A stretch of DNA of 64,000 nt from Arthrobacter sp. MYb227 (lineage in GTDB: Bacteria > Actinomycetota > Actinomycetes > Actinomycetales > Micrococcaceae). The notes beneath the pieces were generated by a model. That model was given only the letters and a program-made list of their open reading frames with translations. It made no database searches and was not told the DNA's origin. Shown here one piece after another: positions 9,705-18,481 of the stretch. Position 1 is the stretch's first letter; each line of letters starts with the position of its first letter. The stretch covers positions 39,694 through 103,693 of the forward strand of contig NZ_PCPT01000012.1 of the NCBI RefSeq assembly GCF_002975435.1. The letters are read 5' to 3'. The position numbers and the translations under genes were made by a program.

Positions 9705-10709
9705 TTGACACAGCAGTACACATCCGGACGCCGCTGTGCGACCGGGCCCGTTGACGCTTCGCCACAGCCAGGCCCAATGGAACACATCGTCGACGCAGCG
9801 TTGGCTAGTGAAGCTCCTACCCGACGCAGCGGACGCCGCGCACTGCAGGTAGTTCCGGATCTGGCAACCGAAGCAACGTCAAGCTACACTGGACGCCGCT
9901 TTGAAGCTAGCCTGCGTTATGGCTCCGCCCCGGATCTTGCTGCAATCGCCGCAACCGAGATCCTCGAAGCACCAATTCAGCAGATTCCCACACCAAGTGT
10001 CGTGGTTGAGTCCGAAGAGTTGAACAATGTCTTGAAGTTCGCGCCACGTCCCAAGCGCACCAAGATGGGCTTCTCCCACAAGATTGCCGCTGTCGCAGCC
10101 GTTTCCGGTCTCGCTCTGGCAGCAGCCAGCCCGAGCCAGGACGTGGAAGATGCGCCCGTTGAATCAGAGCGCGTGGCTCAGTCGGTAGTTGTTGATGTCA
10201 AGGCCCCGGCCTCGGACGATCTGAAGATTGAGCGCGCCTCGGTAACCAGCAAGTTCACCAAGGAAGACAAACTGGCTTCCGTGATGACGGCAGCCGGGGG
10301 CGATGTCAATAAGATTCAAACTCCTGGATCCTTGTCACAGCCGCTGGATTCGGTTCGTCTGACCTCCGGCTACGGTCATCGCAAGAACCCGACGGGCCCT
10401 GGCTACATGATTCACAACGGTCTTGATTACGGTGCCACGTGCGGAACCCCGGTCAAGGCAGTTGCCGCGGGAACCGTTGTACAGTCCGAATGGGCGGGAC
10501 ACTCCGGACAGCGCGTGAAGGTCGATCACGGTAATGGCTTGGAGACAAGCTATAACCACAACTCGGCCCTGAAGGTCTCCGTTGGTCAGAAGGTTTCGCG
10601 AGGCGAAGTCCTTTCACTGGTGGGCACCACGGGTAACTCCACCGGCTGCCACCTGCACCTAGAAGTCATCGTTAACGGCAAGTGGGTTAACCCCGCCGGC
10701 TGGCTCTAA
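9705..10709 (+). CDS. M23-family metallopeptidase (LytM-type peptidoglycan hydrolase)
   Basis: The C-terminal 115 residues form a LytM domain that cleaves peptide cross-links in the wall: zinc ligands are in HNGLDYGA (H...D) and in the HLHLE motif, and SGYGHRKNP marks the domain start. A single hydrophobic stretch (AAVAAVSGLALAAA) lies about 125 residues in, so the first quarter is probably cytoplasmic or an unusually long signal region, followed by an exported linker. A TTG start is proposed: GAGAGG lies eight bases before it, and the resulting MTQQYTSGRRCATGPV aligns with MSTRQVVGRHRATPV of the next gene, which has the same Shine-Dalgarno. An in-frame ATG 15 bases earlier overlaps that site. 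Expression is predicted to respond to c-di-AMP. Confidence 0.9.
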   Translation: MTQQYTSGRRCATGPVDASPQPGPMEHIVDAALASEAPTRRSGRRALQVVPDLATEATSSYTGRRFEASLRYGSAPDLAAIAATEILEAPIQQIPTPSVVVESEELNNVLKFAPRPKRTKMGFSHKIAAVAAVSGLALAAASPSQDVEDAPVESERVAQSVVVDVKAPASDDLKIERASVTSKFTKEDKLASVMTAAGGDVNKIQTPGSLSQPLDSVRLTSGYGHRKNPTGPGYMIHNGLDYGATCGTPVKAVAAGTVVQSEWAGHSGQRVKVDHGNGLETSYNHNSALKVSVGQKVSRGEVLSLVGTTGNSTGCHLHLEVIVNGKWVNPAGWL

Positions 10710-10727
10710 ACGCCAGTTGTAACAAAG

Positions 10728-10760
10728 AATGTCACCAATCCGTGATCATAACGTGACATT
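10728..10760 (+). terminator. Inverted repeat after the M23 gene
   Basis: AATGTCAC (10728-10735) and GTGACATT (10753-10760) can pair around a 17-base loop, 19 bases after the stop. It is a possible weak terminator or an operator for the downstream riboswitch gene; the U-tract is poor. Confidence 0.4.
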
Positions 10761-10819
10761 TAGACTTGCTTCATATATTGTAGAAATGTAATCGGGACAC
10801 AGCCCCGATTACCGCCATG

Positions 10820-10995
10820 CGGAGTGCCGAGCACTGCCACCACATGGTGTCCGTTCAAAAATTTATGGCAGTGGCGGGGGACCCACCTTCCGGTTTTCGA
10901 AGTTAGAAAGCCTTGGGGTTAAGTGCCCGGACCCGCAAGGGGATCGGTTGCCGAGTGACTCCCACTCGAACCCGACAGCTCACCTCGTAGGCATC
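10820..10995 (+). promoter_or_regulatory. Cyclic di-AMP riboswitch (ydaO-yuaA type) controlling the NlpC/P60 gene
   Basis: This is the second leader of the same class. TGCC (10825-10828) can pair with GGCA (10990-10993) as P1. A CACTGCCA/TGGCAGTG stem (10832-10873) leads into GGGGGACCCA, GGGGTTAAGTGCC and the conserved terminal block CCCGACAGCTCACCTCGTAG. An extra perfect 8-bp hairpin (TAATCGGG/CCCGATTA, about 10789-10811) precedes it. The element ends about six bases before the GGAGAGG Shine-Dalgarno of the gene. Confidence 0.9.
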
Positions 10996-11010
10996 AGGAG
11001 AGGCAACAAC

Positions 11011-11910
11011 GTGTCAACACGTCAAGTAGTAGGGCGCCACCGCGCGACCCCGGTTCGTACGAACCCCCTTGAATCGATTTCGAAGGCAGTTGCCTCGAAC
11101 GCTGGATCGGTTGGCCGTCAGGCAGCCGTTATCGCAGCAGCATCCGGCCTAGTGCTTACCCTGGGTGTCCCCGGGCAAGCGGCCGATCGCGAAGCGTCCT
11201 CGGTCCCTGTTGAAGGGCTTTCCGCAGAGCGCGTGGCAGTGAAGGCCGTTTCGGTCTCCGCCTCCCAGGTGAAGAACCTGGACATCGAACGCGCAGCGTT
11301 CACCTCCAAGCCGGCTCCGGCTCCGGTAGTCATTGCAGTTGCTAACGAGGTAACCCCGCGTAGTACCGCAGCACAGACTCGCACCACCCGCAGCGCAGCA
11401 ACACAGACTCGCAGCACTTCAACTTCCTCGAGCTCGGCTCGCACCACTACTTCGAACTCATCGAACGATGCCTTCGCACCGGTGACTCGCGCCAACCGCA
11501 ACAGCGCATCGACTTCGACAGCAACCAAGACGGCTGCACCGAAGAGCGACTCGGTTAACACTGCAAGCCTTTCGGGCATCGCGGCAACTGCTGCCAAGTA
11601 CGTTGGCTCGCCCTACGTTTGGGGCGGAAACTCCCCCTCGGGTTGGGACTGCTCGGGCTTCGTCAAGTACGTATACGCCAAGCACGGCATCAATATTGCA
11701 CGCGGCACCTCCGCAATTCGTGGTTCGGGTCAGTTCGTTCGCACCAGCAGCCCGAAGCCTGGTGACTTGGTATTCCAGAACGGTGGCGGTCACGTAGGCA
11801 TCTACCTCGGTGGTGGCAAGATGATCGGTGCACAGAACCCTAAGACGGGCACCATCATTCACAGCGTTTCACGCAACCCGCTCTTCGGCTACTACACCCT
11901 GGCCAAGTAA
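11011..11910 (+). CDS. NlpC/P60-family peptidoglycan endopeptidase
   Basis: This secreted or surface-anchored cysteine peptidase is predicted to cut wall stem peptides. The last 110 residues form the NlpC/P60 domain: YVWGGNSPSGWDCSGFVKYV holds the catalytic Cys, GGGHVGIYLGGGK the catalytic His, and a polar residue follows. A hydrophobic export segment (VIAAASGLVLTLGVPGQA) sits near residues 35-52, then a long Ser/Thr/Arg-rich linker (about 100-175). The start is GTG with GGAGAGG nine bases upstream; a longer in-frame reading would run back into the riboswitch and is rejected. Its N-terminus and gene organisation match the upstream M23 gene, so both hydrolases are probably tuned together by c-di-AMP. 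Confidence 0.93.
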   Translation: MSTRQVVGRHRATPVRTNPLESISKAVASNAGSVGRQAAVIAAASGLVLTLGVPGQAADREASSVPVEGLSAERVAVKAVSVSASQVKNLDIERAAFTSKPAPAPVVIAVANEVTPRSTAAQTRTTRSAATQTRSTSTSSSSARTTTSNSSNDAFAPVTRANRNSASTSTATKTAAPKSDSVNTASLSGIAATAAKYVGSPYVWGGNSPSGWDCSGFVKYVYAKHGINIARGTSAIRGSGQFVRTSSPKPGDLVFQNGGGHVGIYLGGGKMIGAQNPKTGTIIHSVSRNPLFGYYTLAK

Positions 11911-11922
11911 GCATTCTTTTTC

Positions 11923-11960
11923 AAAAACCCCGCCACCCCACTTGGGCTGGCGGGGTTTTT
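11923..11960 (+). terminator. Intrinsic terminator after the NlpC/P60 gene
   Basis: AAAAACCCCGCCA pairs perfectly with TGGCGGGGTTTTT around a 12-base loop, 12 bases after the stop. The terminal T-run makes it a textbook terminator. Confidence 0.92.
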
Positions 11961-12200
11961 GCGTGCGCCGGCAATTTACCCAGCGACACCCAAAACGCAG
12001 AACAAAAAGCGCTCAAGAGTCAGCGAACAGAAATAATTCCCATGAAATTTGGACTAATTTAACCCAAAACCGCGCAGAATCCATAACTTTTGTCTTAGGC
12101 TACAACAAGGAGCCAAAGCTGAGAGCCATGTGCGCCGCGTGAGGGATTCCGTCATCAACGGGTCCCTCTCATGCGCCGGGTTGGATCTAAGGACGCGAGA

Positions 12201-12698
12201 ATGCGAACCCTAGTACTGAATGCAGGATTTGAACCACTGGCGGTAGTGACCTTCCGCCGGGCACTGCTACTTGTCTTCACGGGAAAAGCCACGGTATTAG
12301 CCGCCGACGAACGCGACCCGGTGATTGGGCCCAACCACATCATGCCGCGCCCCACGGTGATCCTCTTAACTCGTTATGTGCGCATTCCCTACGTCAAGAA
12401 TGTTCAGGTTTCCCGCCGCGGAGTTTTGCGCAGGGACTCCCACCGATGCGCATATTGTGGACGCAACGCCAGCACCATCGATCACATTGTTCCGCGTTCT
12501 TTGGGCGGTGAAGACAGCTGGGAGAACCTCGTTGCGGCATGTCACGGATGCAATAGCCGCAAGGCGGATAGAACACTGGCACAGTTGGGATGGAAATTAC
12601 GATTTGCCCCAAGCAAACCACGTGGCCCGCAATGGTTCATTACCGAACTTGACCGCCCAGCAGAAGCTTGGAGCCCATTTCTTCGGAGCGCAGCTTGA
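12201..12698 (+). CDS. HNH endonuclease family protein
   Basis: The 165-residue protein has an N-terminal segment MRTLVLNAGFEPLAVV typical of the actinobacterial HNH family. Its HNH nuclease site (about residues 82-125) has two zinc knuckles: CAYCG, then STIDHIVPRSLGGEDSWENLVAACHGCNSRKADRT, where DH, N and the second CxxC are present. Metal-dependent DNA nicking is the family activity; the biological role is unknown. The ATG is preferred over one ten codons earlier because AAGGA lies about nine bases upstream. It overlaps the mobA-like gene by three bases and heads a long codirectional run of molybdenum-cofactor genes, with no obvious functional link. Confidence 0.88.
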   Translation: MRTLVLNAGFEPLAVVTFRRALLLVFTGKATVLAADERDPVIGPNHIMPRPTVILLTRYVRIPYVKNVQVSRRGVLRRDSHRCAYCGRNASTIDHIVPRSLGGEDSWENLVAACHGCNSRKADRTLAQLGWKLRFAPSKPRGPQWFITELDRPAEAWSPFLRSAA

Positions 12699-13366
12699 AA
12701 TTTGATGCAATCATCGTTGCCGGTGGTCGGGGTTCACGCATGGGAGGCGTCAGCAAACCATTGCTCGAACACCACGGTGAAACGCTGCTTGAACATTCTT
12801 TGAACGCTGTGCATGAAGCGCAATGCATCGCGGTAGTCGGCGCCCACGCACTTGCCGAGGCTGTGGCACGCTACATGGAAAACGCACCAGAAACTCAGCG
12901 CGTGGTGATCACCCGGGAATACCCAAGCTATGCCGGTCCCGCGGCGGCAGTGGCGGCAGGACGCGCAGCACTTGATGACGGACCGGATGAAGAAGAAGCC
13001 CAATGGCCGATCAGCTCCACGGATGTAACGGTGGTGCTCGCCTCGGACCTCTTGGACCCCGCCCCAGTCGTGGCACAGCTTCTTGCCATGGCGGGCACCT
13101 CCACGGCAAGAATCGATGCATGGGTGCCACAGGACGCAACAGGGAGACTGCAGACGCTTTCCTGCGCCATTAGGACCTCCGTGCTGCGTGAGGCCATCAA
13201 GGAAGCCTCCGCGGCTCATGGAAGTTTGGAAAATGCGTCGATGATGCGTCTACTTGCTACAGTGCAGATGGAACGCCTGAAACTTCCCGATGTTGATTTT
13301 AGCGATATCGATACCCTCTCGGACGCCGGGAAACATGGAATCATCGTGCAAAGCGGTGAGCACTAA
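12695..13366 (+). CDS. mobA: Molybdenum cofactor guanylyltransferase-like protein (MobA-type NTP transferase)
   Basis: The MobA-like nucleotidyltransferase fold is shown by the N-terminal GTP-binding loop VAGGRGSRMGGVSKPLLE (residues about 7-24) and a later LASDLLDP, which fills the position of the usual metal-binding PCDxP motif. MobA attaches GMP to molybdopterin to form the bis-MGD cofactor of formate-dehydrogenase-like enzymes, fitting the neighbours moeA, fdhD and fdhF/ydeP. A TTG start is proposed: it overlaps the preceding TGA stop (TTGA) and has GGAG six bases upstream, whereas the ATG nine codons earlier lacks such support. The motif substitution means some other nucleotide transfer cannot be ruled out. 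Confidence 0.82.
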   Translation: MKFDAIIVAGGRGSRMGGVSKPLLEHHGETLLEHSLNAVHEAQCIAVVGAHALAEAVARYMENAPETQRVVITREYPSYAGPAAAVAAGRAALDDGPDEEEAQWPISSTDVTVVLASDLLDPAPVVAQLLAMAGTSTARIDAWVPQDATGRLQTLSCAIRTSVLREAIKEASAAHGSLENASMMRLLATVQMERLKLPDVDFSDIDTLSDAGKHGIIVQSGEH

Positions 13367-13379
13367 AGGAGAAGAGAAT

Positions 13380-13661
13380 ATGCCTGCAGAACAACTCGAA
13401 CCATGGGTCGGAGAAGTACTAGCCGCCTTCGAATTGAGCGATACGCAGGTAAATATCGATAAGGTGCTTTCCCTAGCCGGTGTTGTTGCCCATGGGGTAC
13501 TGCGCCCGGCAGCGCCCCTGACCACCTTTATTTCCGGCTATGCGGCTGGACTAGCGGTGGGCCGCGGCCAGGCCACCGAACAGCACGCCATGGAATCTGC
13601 AGATGTTCTGGTCCGAGACGTGCTTAAAAAGCATCTAGCGGCAGATACGACCGGAGCGTAA
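13380..13661 (+). CDS. DUF6457 family small protein
   Basis: This 93-residue acidic, helical protein has a conserved core with DKVLSLAGVVAHGVLRPAAP and FISGYAAGLAVGRG, which fits the DUF6457 family often found among actinobacterial molybdopterin genes. It has no signal peptide. A strong AAGGAGA site precedes the ATG. It starts 13 bases after the mobA-like gene and ends directly at the moeA start, so a cytoplasmic helper role in molybdenum cofactor assembly is inferred from position only. Confidence 0.8.
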   Translation: MPAEQLEPWVGEVLAAFELSDTQVNIDKVLSLAGVVAHGVLRPAAPLTTFISGYAAGLAVGRGQATEQHAMESADVLVRDVLKKHLAADTTGA

Positions 13662-14861
13662 ATGACCGACCACCGCTGGGAGCAGGCACGCACCGAGGCC
13701 CACACCCTAGGTCAAAGGATCACGCCGTCCTCGGAAAGCGTTGCCTTGCATCATGCTGGGGGCCGCATACTTGCCCAGGACATCATTGCCAAATACCCAA
13801 TCCCACATTGCGCAACCTCCGCCATGGATGGCTACGCCGCGGCGGGACCCGGACCTTGGACCATCATCAATGACCACGCCGTCAACCCCGCAAAAGGAAC
13901 AGGTACTTCACTAACCCCCGGCCAAGCCCTGGCTGTAGTCACCGGCTCGCTGATCCCCGAGGGCACAGAACTGATCCTGCGCAGCGAAGATGTCACTGAA
14001 CAAGAATCGGTGCTTACTTGCGAGCGCACACCACGTCCTGGCGCAGATATTCGCCCTTCGGGAACCGAAGCAGTGGCAGGAGACATCCTTGCTCCACGGG
14101 GCACCACCTTACGTGCAGGTGTAGTGGCAACAGCGGCAGTTGCAGGATATGACGAACTTTTGGTCAGCACACCACCAACTGTCTTCTGCATCTACACCGG
14201 CGATGAAGTCATCACCCACGGTGCACCCAGCCCGGGCCAGGTCCGAGATGGTTTCTCTCCGGTATTACCACTGATCATTGAATCTTTAGGGGGTCGAGCA
14301 ATCGGCTCGGCACGCATTGGCGACACTCTTGAAGAAACCATTCAAGCGCTGTCTTCTCCTCAGGCACGGGAAGCACAGATCATTCTCACCACCGGGGGAA
14401 CCGGTTTTTCTGCTCGGGACTTCATTCGCCGTGCGGCACAGAACCTCGGTGGGGAAGAAACTATTTCAGCAATTGCGATGCGCCCGGGCCATCCAACGAT
14501 GGTTGCAACACTTGGCGATCAACGCGTGCTCATCGCCCTGCCAGGGAATCCCTTGGCGGCACTGATGGCTGTAACTACTGTGTTGGACCCATTCTTGCGC
14601 GGGGCCAATGGTGTGGCGCTGGCTCCCGTCAGATCCGCAATTAGTGCTCAGTCAATGCCAGCGCTACCCGGCCGCCACAGGCTCATCCCGGCCAGCTGGG
14701 TGCCTAGTCAAAGCCCTCACTCACCCGATGAATTGATTCGGGCCGAGCATGTGGGATCGGCAATGTTGCGCGGGCTTTCCGGTGCACAGGTAATATTGGT
14801 GATTCCTCCGGCAGGGGTAGAAGCCGGAAACCCGGTGACATATCTTGAGTTACCGTGGTAG
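13662..14861 (+). CDS. moeA: Molybdopterin molybdenumtransferase MoeA
   Basis: MoeA inserts molybdate into adenylylated molybdopterin. The 399-residue protein has the family hallmarks in order: ATSAMDGYA near residue 50, the VVTGSLIPEGTELILRSEDV segment near 95, the central MoCF-binding fold with YTGDEVITHG and ILTTGGTGFSARDF (about 185-255), and LIALPGNPLAALM near 290. A C-terminal MoeA domain IV follows. The ATG begins immediately after the preceding stop with GGAG nearby, so translation is coupled. It belongs to the mobA-DUF6457-moeA-fdhD run. Confidence 0.95.
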   Translation: MTDHRWEQARTEAHTLGQRITPSSESVALHHAGGRILAQDIIAKYPIPHCATSAMDGYAAAGPGPWTIINDHAVNPAKGTGTSLTPGQALAVVTGSLIPEGTELILRSEDVTEQESVLTCERTPRPGADIRPSGTEAVAGDILAPRGTTLRAGVVATAAVAGYDELLVSTPPTVFCIYTGDEVITHGAPSPGQVRDGFSPVLPLIIESLGGRAIGSARIGDTLEETIQALSSPQAREAQIILTTGGTGFSARDFIRRAAQNLGGEETISAIAMRPGHPTMVATLGDQRVLIALPGNPLAALMAVTTVLDPFLRGANGVALAPVRSAISAQSMPALPGRHRLIPASWVPSQSPHSPDELIRAEHVGSAMLRGLSGAQVILVIPPAGVEAGNPVTYLELPW

Positions 14862-14935
14862 CCGAAAGCCTGTAAAACCACGAGAATATATTCCGTAAAC
14901 CACGGACGTTGTAGGGCAAGGCTAAGGATATAGTT

Positions 14936-15766
14936 ATGGGACGAAAAATTGTACGACGGCGTATCGTCCGCGCCACGTTGGATGGACCTCGAAGAATCCG
15001 CGAAGAGAAACTCGCTGTCGAAGAACCACTGGAGATCCGCTTCGGGCATACCGCATTCACCACCTCGATGCGTACCCCCGGAGATGACTTCGATTTAGTC
15101 GCTGGCTTCCTGCTGGCCGAAGGAATCATCGCCCGGCCCGAGCACCTGGTATCCATGCGTTATTGCGCGGGAACAGATGAAAATGGGATGCAAACCTTCA
15201 ACGTCATTGAGGTGCAGCTTGGCTTCGGTGCCCAGACTCCGGATCTTTCACAGGCACGCAACGTCGTGACAAGCTCGGCCTGCGGGATCTGTGGCACCAA
15301 CTCGATCGACGAGGTACGCAAAAAATCGGCATTTACCTTGCCTCCGGATACCGGGCGGGTCGAGCTTGAAGTCCTTTTGGCCATGCCCGAGCGACTACGC
15401 GTGGCACAACACCTCTTTGAACGCACCGGTGGGGTTCATGCTGCCGGGCTATTTAGCACCGATGGTGAGCTGTTGTTACTCCGCGAGGACGTTGGACGTC
15501 ACAACGCCGTGGACAAAGTCATTGGAGCTGCATTGCGCGATGGCATGCTCCCGTTGGAAAATATGGTCCTGCAGGTATCCGGGCGGGCATCCTTCGAGCT
15601 TGTCCAGAAGGCAGCGATGGCGGGAATTCCCGTGTTGAGCGCCGTCAGTGCCCCTTCTTCTCTTGCAGTTGAGCTTGCCGAGGAATCCGGACTCACCCTT
15701 GCCGCATTCTCCCGCGGTAGTAGTGTAAACCTATACACTCATGCTGAACGCATACTTAGCACCTGA
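14936..15766 (+). CDS. fdhD: Formate dehydrogenase accessory sulfurtransferase FdhD
   Basis: FdhD carries sulfur from a cysteine desulfurase to the molybdenum cofactor, activating formate dehydrogenases. The 276-residue protein has the sulfur-carrying CxxC in SSACGICGTNSIDEV (about residue 117), the RTPGDDFDLVAGFLLAEGII segment, and LREDVGRHNAVDKVIG near 185. An AAGG site precedes the ATG. It follows moeA by 74 bases and precedes the fdhF/ydeP-like gene, which is its likely client. Confidence 0.95.
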   Translation: MGRKIVRRRIVRATLDGPRRIREEKLAVEEPLEIRFGHTAFTTSMRTPGDDFDLVAGFLLAEGIIARPEHLVSMRYCAGTDENGMQTFNVIEVQLGFGAQTPDLSQARNVVTSSACGICGTNSIDEVRKKSAFTLPPDTGRVELEVLLAMPERLRVAQHLFERTGGVHAAGLFSTDGELLLLREDVGRHNAVDKVIGAALRDGMLPLENMVLQVSGRASFELVQKAAMAGIPVLSAVSAPSSLAVELAEESGLTLAAFSRGSSVNLYTHAERILST

Positions 15767-15844
15767 GGCCAGCATGCGTTGATCTATGGCGAGCTACCGC
15801 TCGCGGTTGAAGCGCATAAATCTCAGTTGACGTGGAGGAACGAC

Positions 15845-18166
15845 ATGCATCGCCCGGCCCCAACCCAAGACATCAACGAAGATGATCTGAAGATCACCGA
15901 ACCCAAGCGAAGTGCCGCCGGCGTCAAGGCAGTCATGGTCTCACTGGAACGTGGATTTGCCGAGGCCGGGGTCAGCAGAACCCTGAGTTCAATGCTGCTC
16001 ATTAACAAACGCGGTGGCTTCGATTGCCCGGGCTGTGCCTGGCCAGAATCGATTACCGGTCCACGTAAACCCGCAGAATTTTGTGAAAACGGTGCCAAGG
16101 CAGTTGCCGAAGAGGCCAGCGCCCGGACCGTGACACCTCAGTGGTGGGCCGAACACCCCATCAATATCTTGAGCGATAAGACCGAATACTGGCTTGGCTC
16201 GCAGGGACGCATTACCGAACCAATGATCATCCGCGCCGGTGAAAGCCACTACACGCCAATCACCTGGGCGCAGGCATTTAGAACCATCGGTGAACATGTC
16301 AATGCGACAACCCCCGATAAATGTGTTTTCTACACCTCCGGACGCACAGCAAATGAAACAGCATTCATGTATCAGCTGCTGGCACGCTCCCTAGGCACCA
16401 ATAATCTGCCCGACTGCTCAAATATGTGCCATGAATCCTCGGGCTCGGCGCTAAACCCCACCATCGGTATTGGTAAGGGCACCGTCTCACTTGAAGACTT
16501 TGAACACGCAGAACTGATCTTTGTTGTTGGTCAGAACCCGGGCACCAACCATCCCCGGATGCTTTCCTCGCTGGCCGACGCCCGCAAGCGTGGGGCACGC
16601 ATCGTTGCGGTGAATCCGCTGCCGGAAGCCGGATTCTTTGGTTTCAAGGACCCGCAGACCGTCAGCGGAATGTTGGGCAAATCCGCCGATATCTCAAGTG
16701 ATTTCCTGCAGATTAAGGTCGGCGGTGACCTCGCACTCTTTCAGGCCTTCGGCCACCTATTGCTTGCCGAGGAAGAACGAAACCCGGGCTCGGTCGTTGA
16801 CCACGCATTCGTGGAATCGGTAACCGATGGTTTTGCAGCGTACAAGGCCGCACGTGCCGAGCTCGATTGGGAAGCCACCGAAGAAGCCACGGGTCTGAGC
16901 CGCGTTCAAATCACCGAGATCGCCGGATTGCTGATCAAATCCAAGGCAACAATCATCTGCTGGGCTTTGGGACTTACCCAGCAACCGCACTCGGTGCCAA
17001 CACTCAAAGAAATCATCAACTTGCTCTTGTTGCAGGGTAACTTTGGCAAGCCCGGTGCCGGTGCCTGCCCGGTGCGTGGACATTCAAACGTCCAGGGTGA
17101 TCGGACCATGGGTATCTGGGAGAAGCCAACCGAAGCACTATTGCGTGCCCTGGATGCAGAGTTTAAGATCGATTCTCCGCGTGCGCACGGCTACGACTCA
17201 ACCGATGCACTTGACGCCTTTGAAAAAGACGAAGTCGATGTGTTTGTTTCCATGGGTGGAAACTTTGCCCTGGCCAACTCGGAAACCGAGGCGCTAGAAG
17301 CGGGTATGCAGCGTGCCAAACTCACGGTACATATTTCTACCAAGCCCAATCGCTCCCACGTGGTGCACGGGCAGACCTCATTGATCTTGCCGACTCTGGG
17401 ACGTACCGACAGGGATGACAAGCACTCGGGCGGACCACAGTTCCTCTCGGTTGAAGACTCAATGTCAGTCATTCATTCAACCCAGGGGCGTCTCAAACCG
17501 GTCTCCGAGCACCTGTTATCCGAGCCGGTCATTGTGGCCCGAATGGCCACCGCGATTCTTGGTGAGGATCACATCGTTGACTGGAAGGCCATGGCCGATG
17601 ACTATGATGTGATCCGCGATCATATTTCCCGTGTCCTTCCCGGCTTTGAAGATTTCAATAAGCGAGTGCGAGGCCGCAACGGTTTTGTTTTGCCTAACCC
17701 ACCACGGGATTCGCGATCCTTTGCCACAGACATTGGGAAGGGACGTTTCACCGTCTCACCATTCGAGGCATTGCATGCGCCGGCTGGTCACCTGATCTTG
17801 CAGACCATGCGCAGCCACGACCAGTACAACACCACGTTCTACGGTCTTGATGACCGTTACCGCGGCATCAAGGACGGTCGCCGTGTCATCCTGATCAACC
17901 CCGATGACCTTGTTGAATTGGGGCTTGAGGATAAGTCAATGGTTGATGTTATTTCGACGTTCCAAGGAACCGAACGCCGGGCTAATAAATTCAGGCTCGT
18001 TTCCTACCCCACGGCCAAGGGCTGCGCTGCGGCGTACTTCCCCGAAGCCAATGCGCTGGTGCACCGTGATCTCGTGGCACGTGATTCAAACACCCCGGGA
18101 TTCAAGGCCATGACGGTGCGCTTTGTACCGCACACCATGCAGCCCGGACCAACATTGAACTCCTAA
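15845..18166 (+). CDS. FdhF/YdeP-family molybdopterin oxidoreductase (formate-dehydrogenase-like)
   Basis: This is a 773-residue bis-MGD enzyme. The N-terminal part has an iron-sulfur-like CPGCAWPES motif (about residue 60), the middle has SNMCHESSGSALNPTIGIGKG with a cysteine where formate dehydrogenases bear Cys or Sec, and GGNFALANSE lies later. The C-terminal molydop-binding domain contains RSHDQYNTTFYGLDDRYRGI. The layout fits the FdhF/YdeP family; E. coli YdeP is linked to acid resistance, so true formate oxidation is unproven. The ATG is chosen because GGAGG lies six bases upstream; a longer reading adds 22 residues without a ribosome site. Neighbouring fdhD, moeA and mobA-like genes supply its cofactor. 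It has no signal peptide, so it is cytoplasmic. Confidence 0.92.
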   Translation: MHRPAPTQDINEDDLKITEPKRSAAGVKAVMVSLERGFAEAGVSRTLSSMLLINKRGGFDCPGCAWPESITGPRKPAEFCENGAKAVAEEASARTVTPQWWAEHPINILSDKTEYWLGSQGRITEPMIIRAGESHYTPITWAQAFRTIGEHVNATTPDKCVFYTSGRTANETAFMYQLLARSLGTNNLPDCSNMCHESSGSALNPTIGIGKGTVSLEDFEHAELIFVVGQNPGTNHPRMLSSLADARKRGARIVAVNPLPEAGFFGFKDPQTVSGMLGKSADISSDFLQIKVGGDLALFQAFGHLLLAEEERNPGSVVDHAFVESVTDGFAAYKAARAELDWEATEEATGLSRVQITEIAGLLIKSKATIICWALGLTQQPHSVPTLKEIINLLLLQGNFGKPGAGACPVRGHSNVQGDRTMGIWEKPTEALLRALDAEFKIDSPRAHGYDSTDALDAFEKDEVDVFVSMGGNFALANSETEALEAGMQRAKLTVHISTKPNRSHVVHGQTSLILPTLGRTDRDDKHSGGPQFLSVEDSMSVIHSTQGRLKPVSEHLLSEPVIVARMATAILGEDHIVDWKAMADDYDVIRDHISRVLPGFEDFNKRVRGRNGFVLPNPPRDSRSFATDIGKGRFTVSPFEALHAPAGHLILQTMRSHDQYNTTFYGLDDRYRGIKDGRRVILINPDDLVELGLEDKSMVDVISTFQGTERRANKFRLVSYPTAKGCAAAYFPEANALVHRDLVARDSNTPGFKAMTVRFVPHTMQPGPTLNS

Positions 18167-18176
18167 GCAAGCTAGG

Positions 18177-18220
18177 CAGGTGTAGGCCCACAAAATTTGG
18201 GCCTACACCTGTTGCGTTTA
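18177..18220 (+). terminator. Intrinsic terminator of the molybdenum run
   Basis: A perfect 14-bp stem (CAGGTGTAGGCCCA pairing with TGGGCCTACACCTG) lies ten bases after the fdhF/ydeP-like stop and is followed by TTGCGTTTA. Confidence 0.88.
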
Positions 18221-18481
18221 ATATCTAGCCACCATGCTGTCGAGGCAAGGCACGCTGCACGGGTATCAGCGTTGCAACAGCGGGCACCGCAATAACTACG
18301 TTGTAACTCCGCGAAGTGTTGTGCCCCGTGTGGGGGACCCCGGAACCCGGGAAGCAACTGGGCTCGGAGATGGTTGAACCCTCTGTGGGCAGTTAGCACC
18401 GCAGACTATGATCGGTCATTGACATGCAACCGGAATCCCGGCATCGCATGGATGGCTATAGCAGGATGAGAAGAACACTTC

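Noticed and set aside
5000..12000. Rpf-type resuscitation factor as product of the riboswitch-controlled genes
   Set aside because: The catalytic domains are clearly M23 (HxH) and NlpC/P60 (DCSG), with no Rpf lysozyme-like domain.
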